From JAGIBJ01 sp032119595 (GTDB lineage: Bacteria > Actinomycetota > Thermoleophilia > Solirubrobacterales > Solirubrobacteraceae): a DNA stretch of 64,000 nucleotides. A program made the position numbers and the translations under genes. The notes under the pieces were generated by a model. That model made no database searches. It worked only from the letters and a program-made list of their open reading frames with translations, and was not told the DNA's origin. Location: the NCBI GenBank assembly GCA_032119595.1, contig JAUMBQ010000006.1, forward strand, positions 1,550,001 through 1,614,000, read 5' to 3'. Shown here in pieces: positions 7,140 to 16,043 of the stretch (within the stretch, counting starts at the first letter, position 1; every line of letters begins with the position of its first letter).

Positions 7140-8585
7140 ATGATGTGGTGGTACCCCGCCCCGAGGACACGCCCTTTCATGGAGACGCTCGATCTCGCCC
7201 GGTGGCAATTTGCCGCCACCACCATCTACCACTTCATGTTCGTCCCGCTGACGATCGGGCTTGCCACGCTCGTTGCCGTCATGCAGACGGCCTGGGTCCG
7301 GACCGACAATCCGACCTACCTGCGAATGACGCGCTTCTGGGGCAAGCTCCTGCTCGTCAACTTCGCGATCGGTGTCGTCACCGGCATCGTGCAGGAATTC
7401 CAGTTCGGCATGGCCTGGAGCGGGTACTCCCGCTTCGTCGGCGACGTGTTCGGTGCGCCGCTCGCCATCGAGGGCCTCGTCGCCTTCTTCCTGGAGTCCA
7501 CGTTCCTCGGTCTCTGGATGTTCGGTTGGGACCGTCTCCCGAAGAAGATCCACCTCGCAACGATCTGGATGGTGGCGATCGGCACGGCCGCGTCGGCCTA
7601 CTTCATCCTCGCCGCCAACTCGTGGATGCAGCACCCTGTCGGCTACCACATCAATCCCGTTTCCGGCCGTGCTGAACTCGACTCGATCTGGGCCGTCCTC
7701 ACCCAGAGCACCGCGCTCTTTGCCTTCTTCCACACCCTGCTCGGCGCCTGGGCGACCGCGGCCTCTGTGCTCGTCGGCATCTCGATCTGGCACCTGTTCC
7801 GCGAACGCAAGGCCCAGCGCGGGCCCGACCACGTCGACGTGTTCCAGAAGTCGGCTCGCCTCGGCCTCGCCGTAATGCTCGCCGCCACCACCGCGACCGT
7901 CGTCGTCGGGCACTTCGACGCCCAGCTCATGACGAAGCAGCAGCCGATGAAGATGGCCGCTGCTGAAGCCCTGTGGGACACCGAGGAAGGCGCACCGCTG
8001 TCGCTCCTGACCATCGCGCCGCTTGAGAAGAAGCCGCACCGCCCGACCGTGCAGATCGAGATCCCCAAGCTCGCCTCGTTCATGGCGACCAACGATCCGA
8101 ACGGCATCGTGAAGGGCATCAACCAGCTCCAAGAGGAGATGGAGACCACCTTCGGGCCGGGCGAGTACTACCCGATCGTGGGCATGACCTACTGGACCTT
8201 CCGCGGAATGATGGGCGCCGGCTTCTTCATGATGGCCGTCGGCCTCCTGGGCCTCCTGGGCTGGAAGCGCAAGATCTTCGAGCGCAAGTGGTTCAAGATC
8301 GCCGCCCTCACCGCCACCGCCGCTGGCTTCATGGCGCACATCTTCGGCTGGATGTTCACCGAGGTCGGCCGCCAGCCGTGGGTCGTCTACGGCCTGCAGA
8401 AGACCTCCGAAGCCGTGTCGAACATCGACGCCGCGACGGTCGCCACCTCCCTCATCGTGTTCACCGTGCTCTACGGCGTCCTCGCGGTGATCGAAGTCAA
8501 GCTCTTCCTGCACTACGTGCGCAAGGGCCCCGAACCCGACCATCTCGATGACGACGGCCTCCCCGCGATGGCCATCACCTACTAG
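7140..8585 (+). CDS. cydA: Cytochrome bd ubiquinol oxidase subunit I
   Basis: Membrane subunit of the high-affinity terminal oxidase that oxidises quinol and reduces oxygen to water; it binds hemes b558, b595 and d. The protein (481 aa from this start) shows family landmarks: LDLARWQFAATTIYHFMFVP with the first heme-ligand His, GDVFGAPLAIEGLVAFFLES with conserved acidic residues, AFFHTLLGAW with the second His, a short Q-loop region (KQQPMKMAAAEALW) and FTEVGRQPWVVYGLQ. ATG at 7140 has GGAGAGG four to ten bases upstream; ATG at 7179 (METLDLAR) is the alternative that matches the shortest homologues. Operon with cydB and cydDC; probably induced under low oxygen through the 7077-7093 palindrome. 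Confidence 0.95.
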   Translation: MMWWYPAPRTRPFMETLDLARWQFAATTIYHFMFVPLTIGLATLVAVMQTAWVRTDNPTYLRMTRFWGKLLLVNFAIGVVTGIVQEFQFGMAWSGYSRFVGDVFGAPLAIEGLVAFFLESTFLGLWMFGWDRLPKKIHLATIWMVAIGTAASAYFILAANSWMQHPVGYHINPVSGRAELDSIWAVLTQSTALFAFFHTLLGAWATAASVLVGISIWHLFRERKAQRGPDHVDVFQKSARLGLAVMLAATTATVVVGHFDAQLMTKQQPMKMAAAEALWDTEEGAPLSLLTIAPLEKKPHRPTVQIEIPKLASFMATNDPNGIVKGINQLQEEMETTFGPGEYYPIVGMTYWTFRGMMGAGFFMMAVGLLGLLGWKRKIFERKWFKIAALTATAAGFMAHIFGWMFTEVGRQPWVVYGLQKTSEAVSNIDAATVATSLIVFTVLYGVLAVIEVKLFLHYVRKGPEPDHLDDDGLPAMAITY

Positions 8586-8597
8586 TCGGAGAAGCAC

Positions 8598-9656
8598 ATG
8601 TCACTCATCAGCTTCTGGTTCCTCCTCATCGCCGTGCTCTGGCTCGGCTACCTCGTGCTCGAAGGCTTCGACTTCGGGGTCGGCTCGCTCCTGCGCGTGC
8701 TCGGCAAAGATGAAGGCGAGCGCCGTCAGGTGCTCCGCACGATCGGCCCGGTCTGGGACGCCAACGAGGTCTGGCTGCTCGTCGCTGGCGGCGCCACCTT
8801 CGCGGCCTTCCCGGAGTGGTACGCCACGATGTTCTCGGGCTTCTACCTCGCGCTCCTCCTCATCCTCTGCGGGCTGATCGTCCGCGGGATGGCCGTTGAG
8901 TACCGCAACAAGCGCGATGAGCCGGCATGGCGCGCGCGCTGGGACTGGGCGATTGTCGTGTCGAGCGGCCTCGTCGGCTTCCTCTGGGGCGTCGCCTTCG
9001 TGAACCTCGTCAGTGGCTCGCCGCTGGACGCCGATCACGAATACACCGGCAACCTCCTCACGCTGCTCAACCCGCAGGGCATCATCGGTGGCCTCGCGAC
9101 ACTCAGCCTGTTCATGCTCCATGGCGCCTACTTCACGGCGCTCCGCACGACCGGCGACGTCCGCGACCGCGCCCACGCCGTGTCGCAGCGGATCTGGCCA
9201 GTGGCCACGCTCTCCGGGGCCGTCACGCTGGTCTGGATCGTGGCCGCCGACGACACCCGCAACGCGTTTGCTGCTGCGGCGACGGTCGTGGCCGCGGTCG
9301 CGCTGCTCGTGCAGCCGCTGCTCTGGAAGGCCCGCCGCGAAGGCGCGCTGTTTGCGCTCACCGGCGTGACGATCCTTGGCATCGTCGTGACGATCTTCGC
9401 CTCGCTCTGGCCCGACGTGATGCCGTCGACCGGCGCACCGGAGACCACGCTCACCGCGGTCGAGGCGGCGTCGACGCCCTACACGCTGAAGGTGATGACG
9501 TGGGTCGCCTGCGTGATGACGCCGATCGTCCTGCTCTACCAGGGCTGGACCTACTGGGTGTTCCGTCAGCGCATCGCGCCGACTGAGCGCGGTGCCGCCC
9601 TCGGGTTCTCCCCAGACCCGATTGCGCCTGAGCCGACGCCTGGTTCTCAGGCGTGA
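8598..9656 (+). CDS. cydB: Cytochrome bd ubiquinol oxidase subunit II
   Basis: Second membrane subunit of cytochrome bd oxidase, 352 aa with about nine hydrophobic segments. The N-terminus ISFWFLLIAVLWLGYLVLEGFDFGVG and the WDANEVWLLVAGGATFAAFPEWYA motif are characteristic of CydB. It starts 12 bases after cydA with ggagaagcac as ribosome site, and its stop overlaps the GTG of cydDC. The subunit pairs with CydA to form the oxidase core. Length and features are normal. Confidence 0.96.
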   Translation: MSLISFWFLLIAVLWLGYLVLEGFDFGVGSLLRVLGKDEGERRQVLRTIGPVWDANEVWLLVAGGATFAAFPEWYATMFSGFYLALLLILCGLIVRGMAVEYRNKRDEPAWRARWDWAIVVSSGLVGFLWGVAFVNLVSGSPLDADHEYTGNLLTLLNPQGIIGGLATLSLFMLHGAYFTALRTTGDVRDRAHAVSQRIWPVATLSGAVTLVWIVAADDTRNAFAAAATVVAAVALLVQPLLWKARREGALFALTGVTILGIVVTIFASLWPDVMPSTGAPETTLTAVEAASTPYTLKVMTWVACVMTPIVLLYQGWTYWVFRQRIAPTERGAALGFSPDPIAPEPTPGSQA

Positions 9657-12600
9657 GGCGCCGCGAGCCGGCCGACGACCTCCTCGCTCGTGACGAGGGG
9701 GTCGCCCGCCACCTGCGGCGGGCAGGCCAGCTCGCGGTTCCCGTTGCCCTGCTGACGGTCGCGCAGGCGTTCGCCCTCGCGGCGCTTGTCGTGGCGCTCG
9801 CGCAGGACGGCCGCTTTGATGCGGTCGCCGCCGCGGTCCTCCTCGCCGCGGCCTCCGGCCGTGGGCTGCTCTCGTGGTGGCTCGAGCGCTCCGGGCGCCG
9901 GGCCGCCGCCGGCGCGATCGATCGCCTCCGCGGGCGCATCGTGGCGGACGCGGCGACGCTCGCAGCCGCGTCGCCCGGGGCCCTTCGCCCCGGCGAGATC
10001 GCTGCGGATGTCGTGCAGCAGCTGCCGTCGATCGAGAGCTACGTCGGTCGGTTCCTGTCCGGCCGGCCCGCCGCCGCAGCGACCACCGTGGTCGTGCTCA
10101 TCGCGGTCGCCTCGACCGACCTGCTCTCGGCGGCGCTCCTGGCGCCGACGGTGCCGGTCCTGATCGTCTTCCTCTGGCTCGTCGGCACCGAGGCGCGGGC
10201 CGCGGCCGACGCGCGCCTGGCCAGCATGCAGCTCCTCGGCGCCCACCTCCTCGACGTGATCCGCGGCCGACGCGATCTGCGCTCCTTCGGCCGTGCGGAG
10301 CACCAGCGCGAGCAGGTCCGCGCCGCTGCCGCCAACTACCGCGTCCAGACGATGGGGACGCTGCGCGCGGCCTTCCTCTCGGGCCTCGTGCTTGAGCTGG
10401 TCGCGATGCTCGGCACGGCGCTCGTCGCCGTGTTCGGCGGCGTTCGCTTGGCTGGCGGGCACGCCGATCTCGCAGCGATCTTGCCGGCGCTCGTCCTCGC
10501 GCCTGAGCTGTATGCACCGCTGCGCCGTCTCGGTGCGGGCTACCACGAGGCGGCCGACGCCAAAGCTGCGCTCGGCCGGCTCGCTGCGGTCGAGACGCTG
10601 GCTGCCGGCGCGCCGGTCGCCGGAACCCCGGGGGCGCCCTCATCGCCTCGTCCTGGCGGCCGCATGATCCTGCTGGAAGGCGTGACCGTCGCGGGCGGGG
10701 AGCGCGGCGATCGCCTGCGCGACGTGTGGCTCACGATCCAGCCCGGCGAAACCGTTGCGCTGGTCGGCCCCAGCGGCTCGGGCAAGACGACCCTTGCCTC
10801 GCTCGTGCTGGGGCTCCTCCCTCCGACGACCGGCGAGCTGCGCACCTCCGGCCCGGCAGGCAGCATCGACCTGCAAGAACTCGATTTGACCGCCTGGCGC
10901 CAAGGCAGCGCCTGGGTCGCTCAAGACCCGATCCTGCTTCCGTCAACGCTGCGCGAGAACGCGCGTCTTTCGGCATCGAACGCCAGCGATGACGCCATCG
11001 AGGCTGCGTTGACGGCCGCCGGGCTCGGCCCGCTCCTTGAGGCGCTGCCGGACGGCCTTGAAACGCCGCTCGGCGAAGGCGGCGCCCAGCTCTCCAGTGG
11101 AGAGCTTCGGCGGCTCGCCCTGGCCCGTGCCGTGCTCGCGAACGCCGAACTCATCGTGCTGGACGAGCCGACCGCGCAAGTCGACGCGCTCACCGCTGAG
11201 CGCCTGAAAGGCACGATCGACGCGATGTGCGCCGGCCGCACGACGCTGCTCATCACGCACGATCTCGAACTCGCTTCGGCGGCCGACCGCATCGTGCACC
11301 TTCGCGATGGCCAGATCACCGACATCGAGGGTGGGAGCGGCGCGCCGCGGCCACTGCTCTCTGTCGTGCCCACAGGGGCAACGTCCGTCGGGGCAGTGGC
11401 CCACGGCGAGGCGGCCGCCCTGACACTCGCTCCGGCTTCAGGTTCGGTTCAGACCCACGCCGATGAGGCGCCCTCGCTGGGAACGGCGGATGGCCCGTCG
11501 CGCGCGTCGCAGCAGCCGACCTCGCTGCGCTCTGCGCTGAGGCTGCTCGCGCCCAGCCGAGACCGGCGCGCCCGCCGGCTCGTGCGCCGCGCCATTGGCC
11601 TCGGCGCGCTCTCGGCCCTCTCGGCCGTGGCGGTCCTCGCGCTGTCCGGCGGGCTGATCGTGGAGGCGTCGACCCGGCCGCCGGTGCTCGAATTGACCGC
11701 CATCATCGTGCTCGTCCGGATGTTCTCGATCCTGCGCTCGACCGCCCGCTACGGCGAGCGACTCGCGGGCCACGATGCCGCGCTTCGCATTCTCGAAGGT
11801 GTCCGCGTGCAGGTGTTTGCCCACGTCGTTCGCCCCGGATCAAGGCTCGACGCGGACGCTCCGGCTGCGGTCCTTGACCGTGCCGTGGGTGATGTGGACC
11901 GCACCGCCGACTTGCTGGTGCGGGTCGTCGTTCCGGGCGCCGCGGCGATCGTCACCGGCCTGGTCGCGACCGTCGTCGCCGCGATCTTTGCGCCGGCCGC
12001 GGCGGTGGCAATCGTCGTCGTGATGGTCGCTACGGGCATCGGCGTCGGCGTGGCGGGGCTTCGTGCCGGTCGCCATCAGGCCGACGCGGCCGCCGAGCGC
12101 GCGACGCTCGCTGCTGATGTCGTGACGGCGCTTGACGCGGCCACTGAACTCCTTCTAGCCGGCCGAACGGACGCGCACCAGGCGCAGATCGCGAATCAGT
12201 CGCAGGTCCTGGAGCGGGCGTCGGCCCGCCAAGGCGCGAGCGGCGCGGCCATCGGTGCGGTCGTGGCCGTCGCTGCCGCAGCGGCGTCCGTTCTGGTCGC
12301 CGCGCTCCTTGCTGGGGATGTCCACGGCGGTGCGCTCGGCGGAGCCTTCGCTGCCGGCCTCGTGCTCGCGGCACTCGCGACCATCGAGCGACTCGATGGC
12401 ATCGGCGACGCCGCCCTCGCGCTGCCCGCCGCGACGGACGCCGTCGGTCGCCTCTCGGGTGCGCTGACGGAAGCGAACGCGACCGACGGGGTCGCCGAAC
12501 CCGCTGGTTCCGGTGCCGTGGCCAGCCCCGCGTCGGCTCTCTCCGATCAGCCCGAAAACGATGCGACGCTGACTCCTGCACGGCAAGTTGCGCCGTTGCC

Positions 12601-13324
12601 GAAGGCGTCGGCGTCGGCGAAGTCCTCGTCCTCGCCGCACCTGCTGCGAGCCGATGGACTGTCGCTTCGCCGCGGCGGTCGGCCCGTGCTTCGCGGCACA
12701 TCGCTGACGGTGGAGCCGGGAGAGCACGTCGCGATCACCGGCGAAAGTGGCTGCGGCAAGTCGACGCTGCTGCTCGTCCTCGCAGGTCTGCTCCCGGCAG
12801 ACGCAGGCGATGTCGTCATGGGGGATCTGGACCTTCTGGCCGCCTCCGACGCGGCTCGCGCCGAGCAGCTCCTGCTCGTACCGAGCCGCCCGCACCTCTT
12901 CGGCGGGAGCCTCGCAGCGAACCTGCGTATCGCGCAGCCGACCGGCTCTGACGACGACCTCTGGGAAGCACTCGACGCCGTCGGACTCGGCGACTGGGCG
13001 CGCACGCTCCCGGACGGCCTCCAGACGCAGCTCGGCGAGGGCGGCGCCACGGCGTCCGGCGGTCAGCGCCAGCGCATCGGCCTCGCCCGGGCCTACCTCT
13101 CGCCGGTGGCAATGCTGCTCCTCGACGAGCCCGCCTCGCACCTCCCGGAGGACGCCGCCCTGGACGCGCTGCGCGCCGTCATCGACGCCCGGCCCCACCG
13201 CAGTGCCGTGATCGTCTCCCACCGCCCAGCCGAGTGCGGCCTGGCCGACCGCGAGCTGCGCATGGATCACGGCGTGCTGCACGAAGTGCCTCAGCCGGCG
13301 GCGCGGCAGACCGAAGTCGTCTGA
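9653..13324 (+). CDS. cydDC: Fused CydDC thiol-reductant ABC exporter
   Basis: One 1223-aa polypeptide containing both half-transporters that export cysteine/glutathione-type thiols needed for cytochrome bd assembly. The CydD half is a membrane domain (about 1-330) and an ATPase with Walker A GPSGSGKTT (about 372), signature LSSGELRRLALARAVL (about 482) and VLDEPTAQVD (about 502). A low-complexity Ala/Gly/Ser linker (about 575-620) leads to the CydC half: a second membrane domain (about 630-920), another linker (about 940-995), Walker A GESGCGKST (about 1030), signature ASGGQRQRIGLARAYL (about 1133) and LLLDEPAS (about 1156). Translation starts at a GTG inside the cydB stop, so the operon is coupled. 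Fusions of this kind are known in actinobacteria. Confidence 0.93.
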   Translation: MRRREPADDLLARDEGVARHLRRAGQLAVPVALLTVAQAFALAALVVALAQDGRFDAVAAAVLLAAASGRGLLSWWLERSGRRAAAGAIDRLRGRIVADAATLAAASPGALRPGEIAADVVQQLPSIESYVGRFLSGRPAAAATTVVVLIAVASTDLLSAALLAPTVPVLIVFLWLVGTEARAAADARLASMQLLGAHLLDVIRGRRDLRSFGRAEHQREQVRAAAANYRVQTMGTLRAAFLSGLVLELVAMLGTALVAVFGGVRLAGGHADLAAILPALVLAPELYAPLRRLGAGYHEAADAKAALGRLAAVETLAAGAPVAGTPGAPSSPRPGGRMILLEGVTVAGGERGDRLRDVWLTIQPGETVALVGPSGSGKTTLASLVLGLLPPTTGELRTSGPAGSIDLQELDLTAWRQGSAWVAQDPILLPSTLRENARLSASNASDDAIEAALTAAGLGPLLEALPDGLETPLGEGGAQLSSGELRRLALARAVLANAELIVLDEPTAQVDALTAERLKGTIDAMCAGRTTLLITHDLELASAADRIVHLRDGQITDIEGGSGAPRPLLSVVPTGATSVGAVAHGEAAALTLAPASGSVQTHADEAPSLGTADGPSRASQQPTSLRSALRLLAPSRDRRARRLVRRAIGLGALSALSAVAVLALSGGLIVEASTRPPVLELTAIIVLVRMFSILRSTARYGERLAGHDAALRILEGVRVQVFAHVVRPGSRLDADAPAAVLDRAVGDVDRTADLLVRVVVPGAAAIVTGLVATVVAAIFAPAAAVAIVVVMVATGIGVGVAGLRAGRHQADAAAERATLAADVVTALDAATELLLAGRTDAHQAQIANQSQVLERASARQGASGAAIGAVVAVAAAAASVLVAALLAGDVHGGALGGAFAAGLVLAALATIERLDGIGDAALALPAATDAVGRLSGALTEANATDGVAEPAGSGAVASPASALSDQPENDATLTPARQVAPLPKASASAKSSSSPHLLRADGLSLRRGGRPVLRGTSLTVEPGEHVAITGESGCGKSTLLLVLAGLLPADAGDVVMGDLDLLAASDAARAEQLLLVPSRPHLFGGSLAANLRIAQPTGSDDDLWEALDAVGLGDWARTLPDGLQTQLGEGGATASGGQRQRIGLARAYLSPVAMLLLDEPASHLPEDAALDALRAVIDARPHRSAVIVSHRPAECGLADRELRMDHGVLHEVPQPAARQTEVV

Positions 13325-13344
13325 GCTCAACAGCCCGGGAATTC

Positions 13345-13358
13345 GGGGATTGATCCCC
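13345..13358 (+). terminator. Short hairpin after cydDC
   Basis: gggga/tcccc stem with a four-base loop, 20 bases after the cydDC stop, set inside a larger ccggg/cccgg context. Possible operon terminator. It is weak: the stem is short and there is no U-run. Confidence 0.35.
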
Positions 13359-13469
13359 CGGCATGTAGCGGATAACTGATTGGAGGAGTCGTGTTGGTTG
13401 TCAAGGAAGTGACGGCCGGGCCGACAACCAGGCCACCGCGTACGTGCCAACAGTCGCGGCTCCCCTCAC

Positions 13470-15218
13470 ATGCTCGCATCGCCGACCTCCCTCAAGACCT
13501 TCCTCTTCGCCGCGATGGCGCCGGCCGTGGCCGTGGCCGCGCTCGCCGTCGTAGCGCCGTCGGCCTCAGCGACGCTGCTGTCGCCGTACGTGCCGACCGG
13601 TGCTGAGTGCACGCTCGCTGCGAGCCCGACCACCAACCAGGGGCCAGCGCTGGTCGACCTACTCGGCTACCGCTTCGACACCACCTCGAACAAGGCGCTT
13701 CTGAACGCCGTGCTGCCGGCGCAGTACGCGACCCTCGCCGACGGCGGCGGTGCGGCGCTCCCGCCAAGGCGCGCTGTATACGACGCCTACGACGACTGGG
13801 GCGACCTCTACGTCGGCGCCACCCAGAGCCGCGCCACGCAGTACGTCGATGGCGACCAGCTCGGCTGCATCCGCGAGGCCGACGGCCGCCAGGTCGCGTT
13901 TGCCACGGTCGAGATCGGCGGGCTCCAGGTGCAGCGCAAGCTCTTCTCGTCGGCATCGTCCGGCTCCGGCGCCAGGCTCGTGCAGTCGGTGACGAACCCA
14001 GGCACCAGCCCGGTCACGACCAGCGTCTTCGTCGGCGACCTCACCGAATCCACGAGCCGCGGCGACCTCGGCTCCGACGACGGCACCACGCTTGAACTCA
14101 CGTCGTCCGGCGACCAGACGATCACGGCCGGCGAAGACCGCTGGGCCGTGACCTCCGACGGGACCAAAGCCGGCGATCCTGCCCTGGCGCATGTCTGGGA
14201 TGGGCCGGGCGGAGAGGCTCAGGCGAGCATTGTGCGCAGCGGCGCGCAGGACGGCGTCAAGACGCTTGCCGGCACCGACGACCTCGACGCGGACCGCTTC
14301 GGCTACGGCTGGCAAGACGTGACGATCCCCGCTGGCGGGACGGCGTCGTTCCTGTCGTGGGAAGCCGCTCGCGCGGCCGACGCGCTCCCCGAGCAGATCG
14401 GCATGGCGCAGGATGCCGCGGTCGCGATCAGCGACGCTCCCGCGGCGACGATCTTCGAGGGGCTCAGTGCGGCCGAGATCGCCGCCGTACGCAACTGGGC
14501 CAAGCCCGCGCCGGACGTCGCGATCGCGCCCGTGGCGTCGGCCGCGTCCGATGCCGACGTGGTGCTCAGCGCATCGACCGTCGACTTCTCGCCTGGCACA
14601 GCGCTGCCGCAGTGCGAGGAGGGCACGCTGACCTGGGACTTCGGCGACGGCACGACGGCCGTCGGCCCTGGTGGAAGCCACCGCTTCGCCGTCGGCACGG
14701 CTGAGGTCCTCGTCACCGCCCGCAACGCGTGCGGCGGTTCCGCCAAGGCGACGCTCAGCTTCGAGGTGTCGCCCCCGGCCCCGCCGGTCGTGATCACCGG
14801 CGATCCGAGCGGCAGCGTTCCGACGCCGACGCCTGCTCCGGGTGTCCCGACACCGGGCCCGTCCACTGACTCGGCGGCCCCGGCCGTCCCGTCTGCGCCG
14901 GCCGCTCCCGGAGCCCCGGCGCTCACGCTCATCGCCCCGGACCAGCTTCCGGCTTCGCTCCTCGGCAAGAAGGGCGTGGCGACCGAGATCGCCAGCACCG
15001 TCCCCGGCGCGCTGCGGATCGTGCTCTCGGGCGGCGGCCTCAAGCTCGCGAAGACGATGACGCTCCAGCCCGGCGCCCCGCGCACCCCGACCTTCAAGCT
15101 CACGGCCCGCGACCTCGCGACCGCCCGCCGAGCCAAAAAGCTCCAGGTGCGCGCCAAGCTCACGCTCGACGGCGGCAAAGAGATCATCACCAGCCGGACG
15201 ATCACCGTCCGCAAGTAG
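13470..15218 (+). CDS. Secreted protein with PKD domain
   Basis: A 582-aa extracellular protein. Signal peptide at residues 1-34 (TFLFAAMAPAVAVAALAVVAPSASA). Residues about 40-350 form a domain I cannot name, rich in beta strands (AFATVEIGGLQVQRKLFSS, TTSVFVGDLTESTSRGDLG). A PKD fold follows at about 380-430 (LTWDFGDGTTAVGPGGSHRF, with the family's WDFGDG motif). A Pro/Thr-rich spacer (about 450-490) leads to a C-terminal beta-rich segment of about 90 residues (KSKKLQVRAKLTLDG-like) seen in many secreted proteins of this lineage. Likely an adhesion or surface-binding role. ATG 13470 lacks a clear ribosome site, whereas a GTG at 13391 in another frame has an excellent one (see findings). Confidence 0.85.
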   Translation: MLASPTSLKTFLFAAMAPAVAVAALAVVAPSASATLLSPYVPTGAECTLAASPTTNQGPALVDLLGYRFDTTSNKALLNAVLPAQYATLADGGGAALPPRRAVYDAYDDWGDLYVGATQSRATQYVDGDQLGCIREADGRQVAFATVEIGGLQVQRKLFSSASSGSGARLVQSVTNPGTSPVTTSVFVGDLTESTSRGDLGSDDGTTLELTSSGDQTITAGEDRWAVTSDGTKAGDPALAHVWDGPGGEAQASIVRSGAQDGVKTLAGTDDLDADRFGYGWQDVTIPAGGTASFLSWEAARAADALPEQIGMAQDAAVAISDAPAATIFEGLSAAEIAAVRNWAKPAPDVAIAPVASAASDADVVLSASTVDFSPGTALPQCEEGTLTWDFGDGTTAVGPGGSHRFAVGTAEVLVTARNACGGSAKATLSFEVSPPAPPVVITGDPSGSVPTPTPAPGVPTPGPSTDSAAPAVPSAPAAPGAPALTLIAPDQLPASLLGKKGVATEIASTVPGALRIVLSGGGLKLAKTMTLQPGAPRTPTFKLTARDLATARRAKKLQVRAKLTLDGGKEIITSRTITVRK

Positions 15219-15242
15219 GTCGGCGCCAGGCCGGGTGCTTTG

Positions 15243-15262
15243 CCCTCGTCAAACCGCGAGGG
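15243..15262 (+). terminator. Hairpin after PKD-protein gene
   Basis: ccctcg (15243-15248) pairs with cgaggg (15257-15262) around an eight-base loop, 25 bases downstream of the PKD-protein stop and upstream of the toxin-antitoxin promoter. Probable terminator separating the two units. Confidence 0.45.
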
Positions 15263-15291
15263 AATCTCTGTATCGTTTCGTATCGCACCGT

Positions 15292-15307
15292 GACGTACTG
15301 TTACGTC
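15292..15307. promoter_or_regulatory. Toxin-antitoxin operator candidate
   Basis: Perfect inverted repeat gacgta-ctgt-tacgtc, 19 bases before the antitoxin ATG and just after a duplicated tatcg sequence (15271, 15281) that may be the -10 region. Ribbon-helix-helix antitoxins autoregulate by binding short palindromes of this type, so this is the expected operator. Confidence 0.6.
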
Positions 15308-15325
15308 CCGTGTAGGAGTTTGCCC

Positions 15326-15592
15326 ATGGCGATGCGCCTCAACCTCACCCTTGACGATGAGCACGCCGCGCTGCTCGCCGACCTCGCCGAAGCGGCCCAC
15401 GTGCAGGCAGGAACCCTCGCTCGTTCGTTGCTGCTGAGCGCGCTCGACCGCACGGTCCAGCCAGACGGCGCGCCGGCGGACTCCGTCGATCTCGTCGAGT
15501 TGCTGGGTCGCATCCCCGGAGCCGAGGCCAGTCATCGTCGGGGGCTCGACGATCTCGCGGCCGGTCGCGTGGTCCCGCTGAACGACCTGTAG
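15326..15592 (+). CDS. Ribbon-helix-helix-type antitoxin
   Basis: An 88-aa protein whose N-terminus reads as a ribbon-helix-helix: strand MRLNLTLDDEHAALL, then helices (LLADLAEAAHVQAGTLARSL, LLLSALDR). The C-terminal half is a flexible acidic tail suited to wrap a toxin. ATG at 15326 has AGGAG seven bases upstream; a GTG at 15290 would overlap the operator and is less likely. It sits three bases before a ParE/RelE-like toxin gene. Role by family: neutralises the toxin and represses the operon through the palindrome at 15292-15307. Confidence 0.75.
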   Translation: MAMRLNLTLDDEHAALLADLAEAAHVQAGTLARSLLLSALDRTVQPDGAPADSVDLVELLGRIPGAEASHRRGLDDLAAGRVVPLNDL

Positions 15593-15595
15593 CCC

Positions 15596-15889
15596 GTGGC
15601 GCTCGTCCAGCTCGCGGACTCCGCAGCCGCCGACCTCCGCGAGCTGGCTGCCACGCGCGAACTCCCGCCGGGCGCCCTCACTCGCGTTCGTCTGAGGCTT
15701 CGCCAGTTGGAGCGGTTCCCGGAGTCGGGTCAGGCCGTTTCCACCGGAGCCTTCGCGGGCGCGCGCGCCGTGATCGGGCCCTGGTGGTTCGTGTTCGTCT
15801 GCGTCTACGACGAGAGCGCCGACGTGGTGACCGTCACCGCGGCCCTCGACGCACGAACCGCCGCCGGATCAACCACCCGCGGAGGCTGA
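15596..15889 (+). CDS. ParE/RelE-superfamily toxin
   Basis: A 97-aa protein with the alpha/beta pattern of the RelE/ParE fold: N-terminal strand VQLADSAAADLREL, two helices (GALTRVRLRLRQLERFPESG) and a beta-sheet ending in WWFVFVCVYDESADVVTVTAALDAR. The last segment corresponds to the family's 'yrvvYrvde..vvv..v.hgRr' motif. GTG start at 15596, three bases after the antitoxin stop. Whether it cleaves mRNA (RelE) or poisons gyrase (ParE) cannot be decided; the catalytic residues of RelE are not conserved in this superfamily. Confidence 0.72.
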   Translation: MALVQLADSAAADLRELAATRELPPGALTRVRLRLRQLERFPESGQAVSTGAFAGARAVIGPWWFVFVCVYDESADVVTVTAALDARTAAGSTTRGG

Positions 15890-15994
15890 CCCGGCTGGCG
15901 CTCCCGCGCCAGCCCTCTCTCGTTCCGGACAACGATCCGGGGCCGCGCTTTGGCCCGCTGTCCATACGCGTGCGTGAGGCCGCGCGGGAGGATC

Positions 15995-16006
15995 GCAATC
16001 GATTGC
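15995..16006. promoter_or_regulatory. Operator candidate of the purine operon
   Basis: Perfect 12-base palindrome gcaatc-gattgc, 37 bases upstream of the first gene of the purine-oxidation operon (GTG 16044), in the 154-bp gap after the toxin gene. An AT-richer island in GC-rich DNA at promoter distance suggests a repressor site. No regulator gene for it is present in the window, so the cognate factor is unknown. Confidence 0.5.
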
Positions 16007-16043
16007 CCGGTGGATCCCCCATCAGCCCCCGGTTGCCTCGCCC

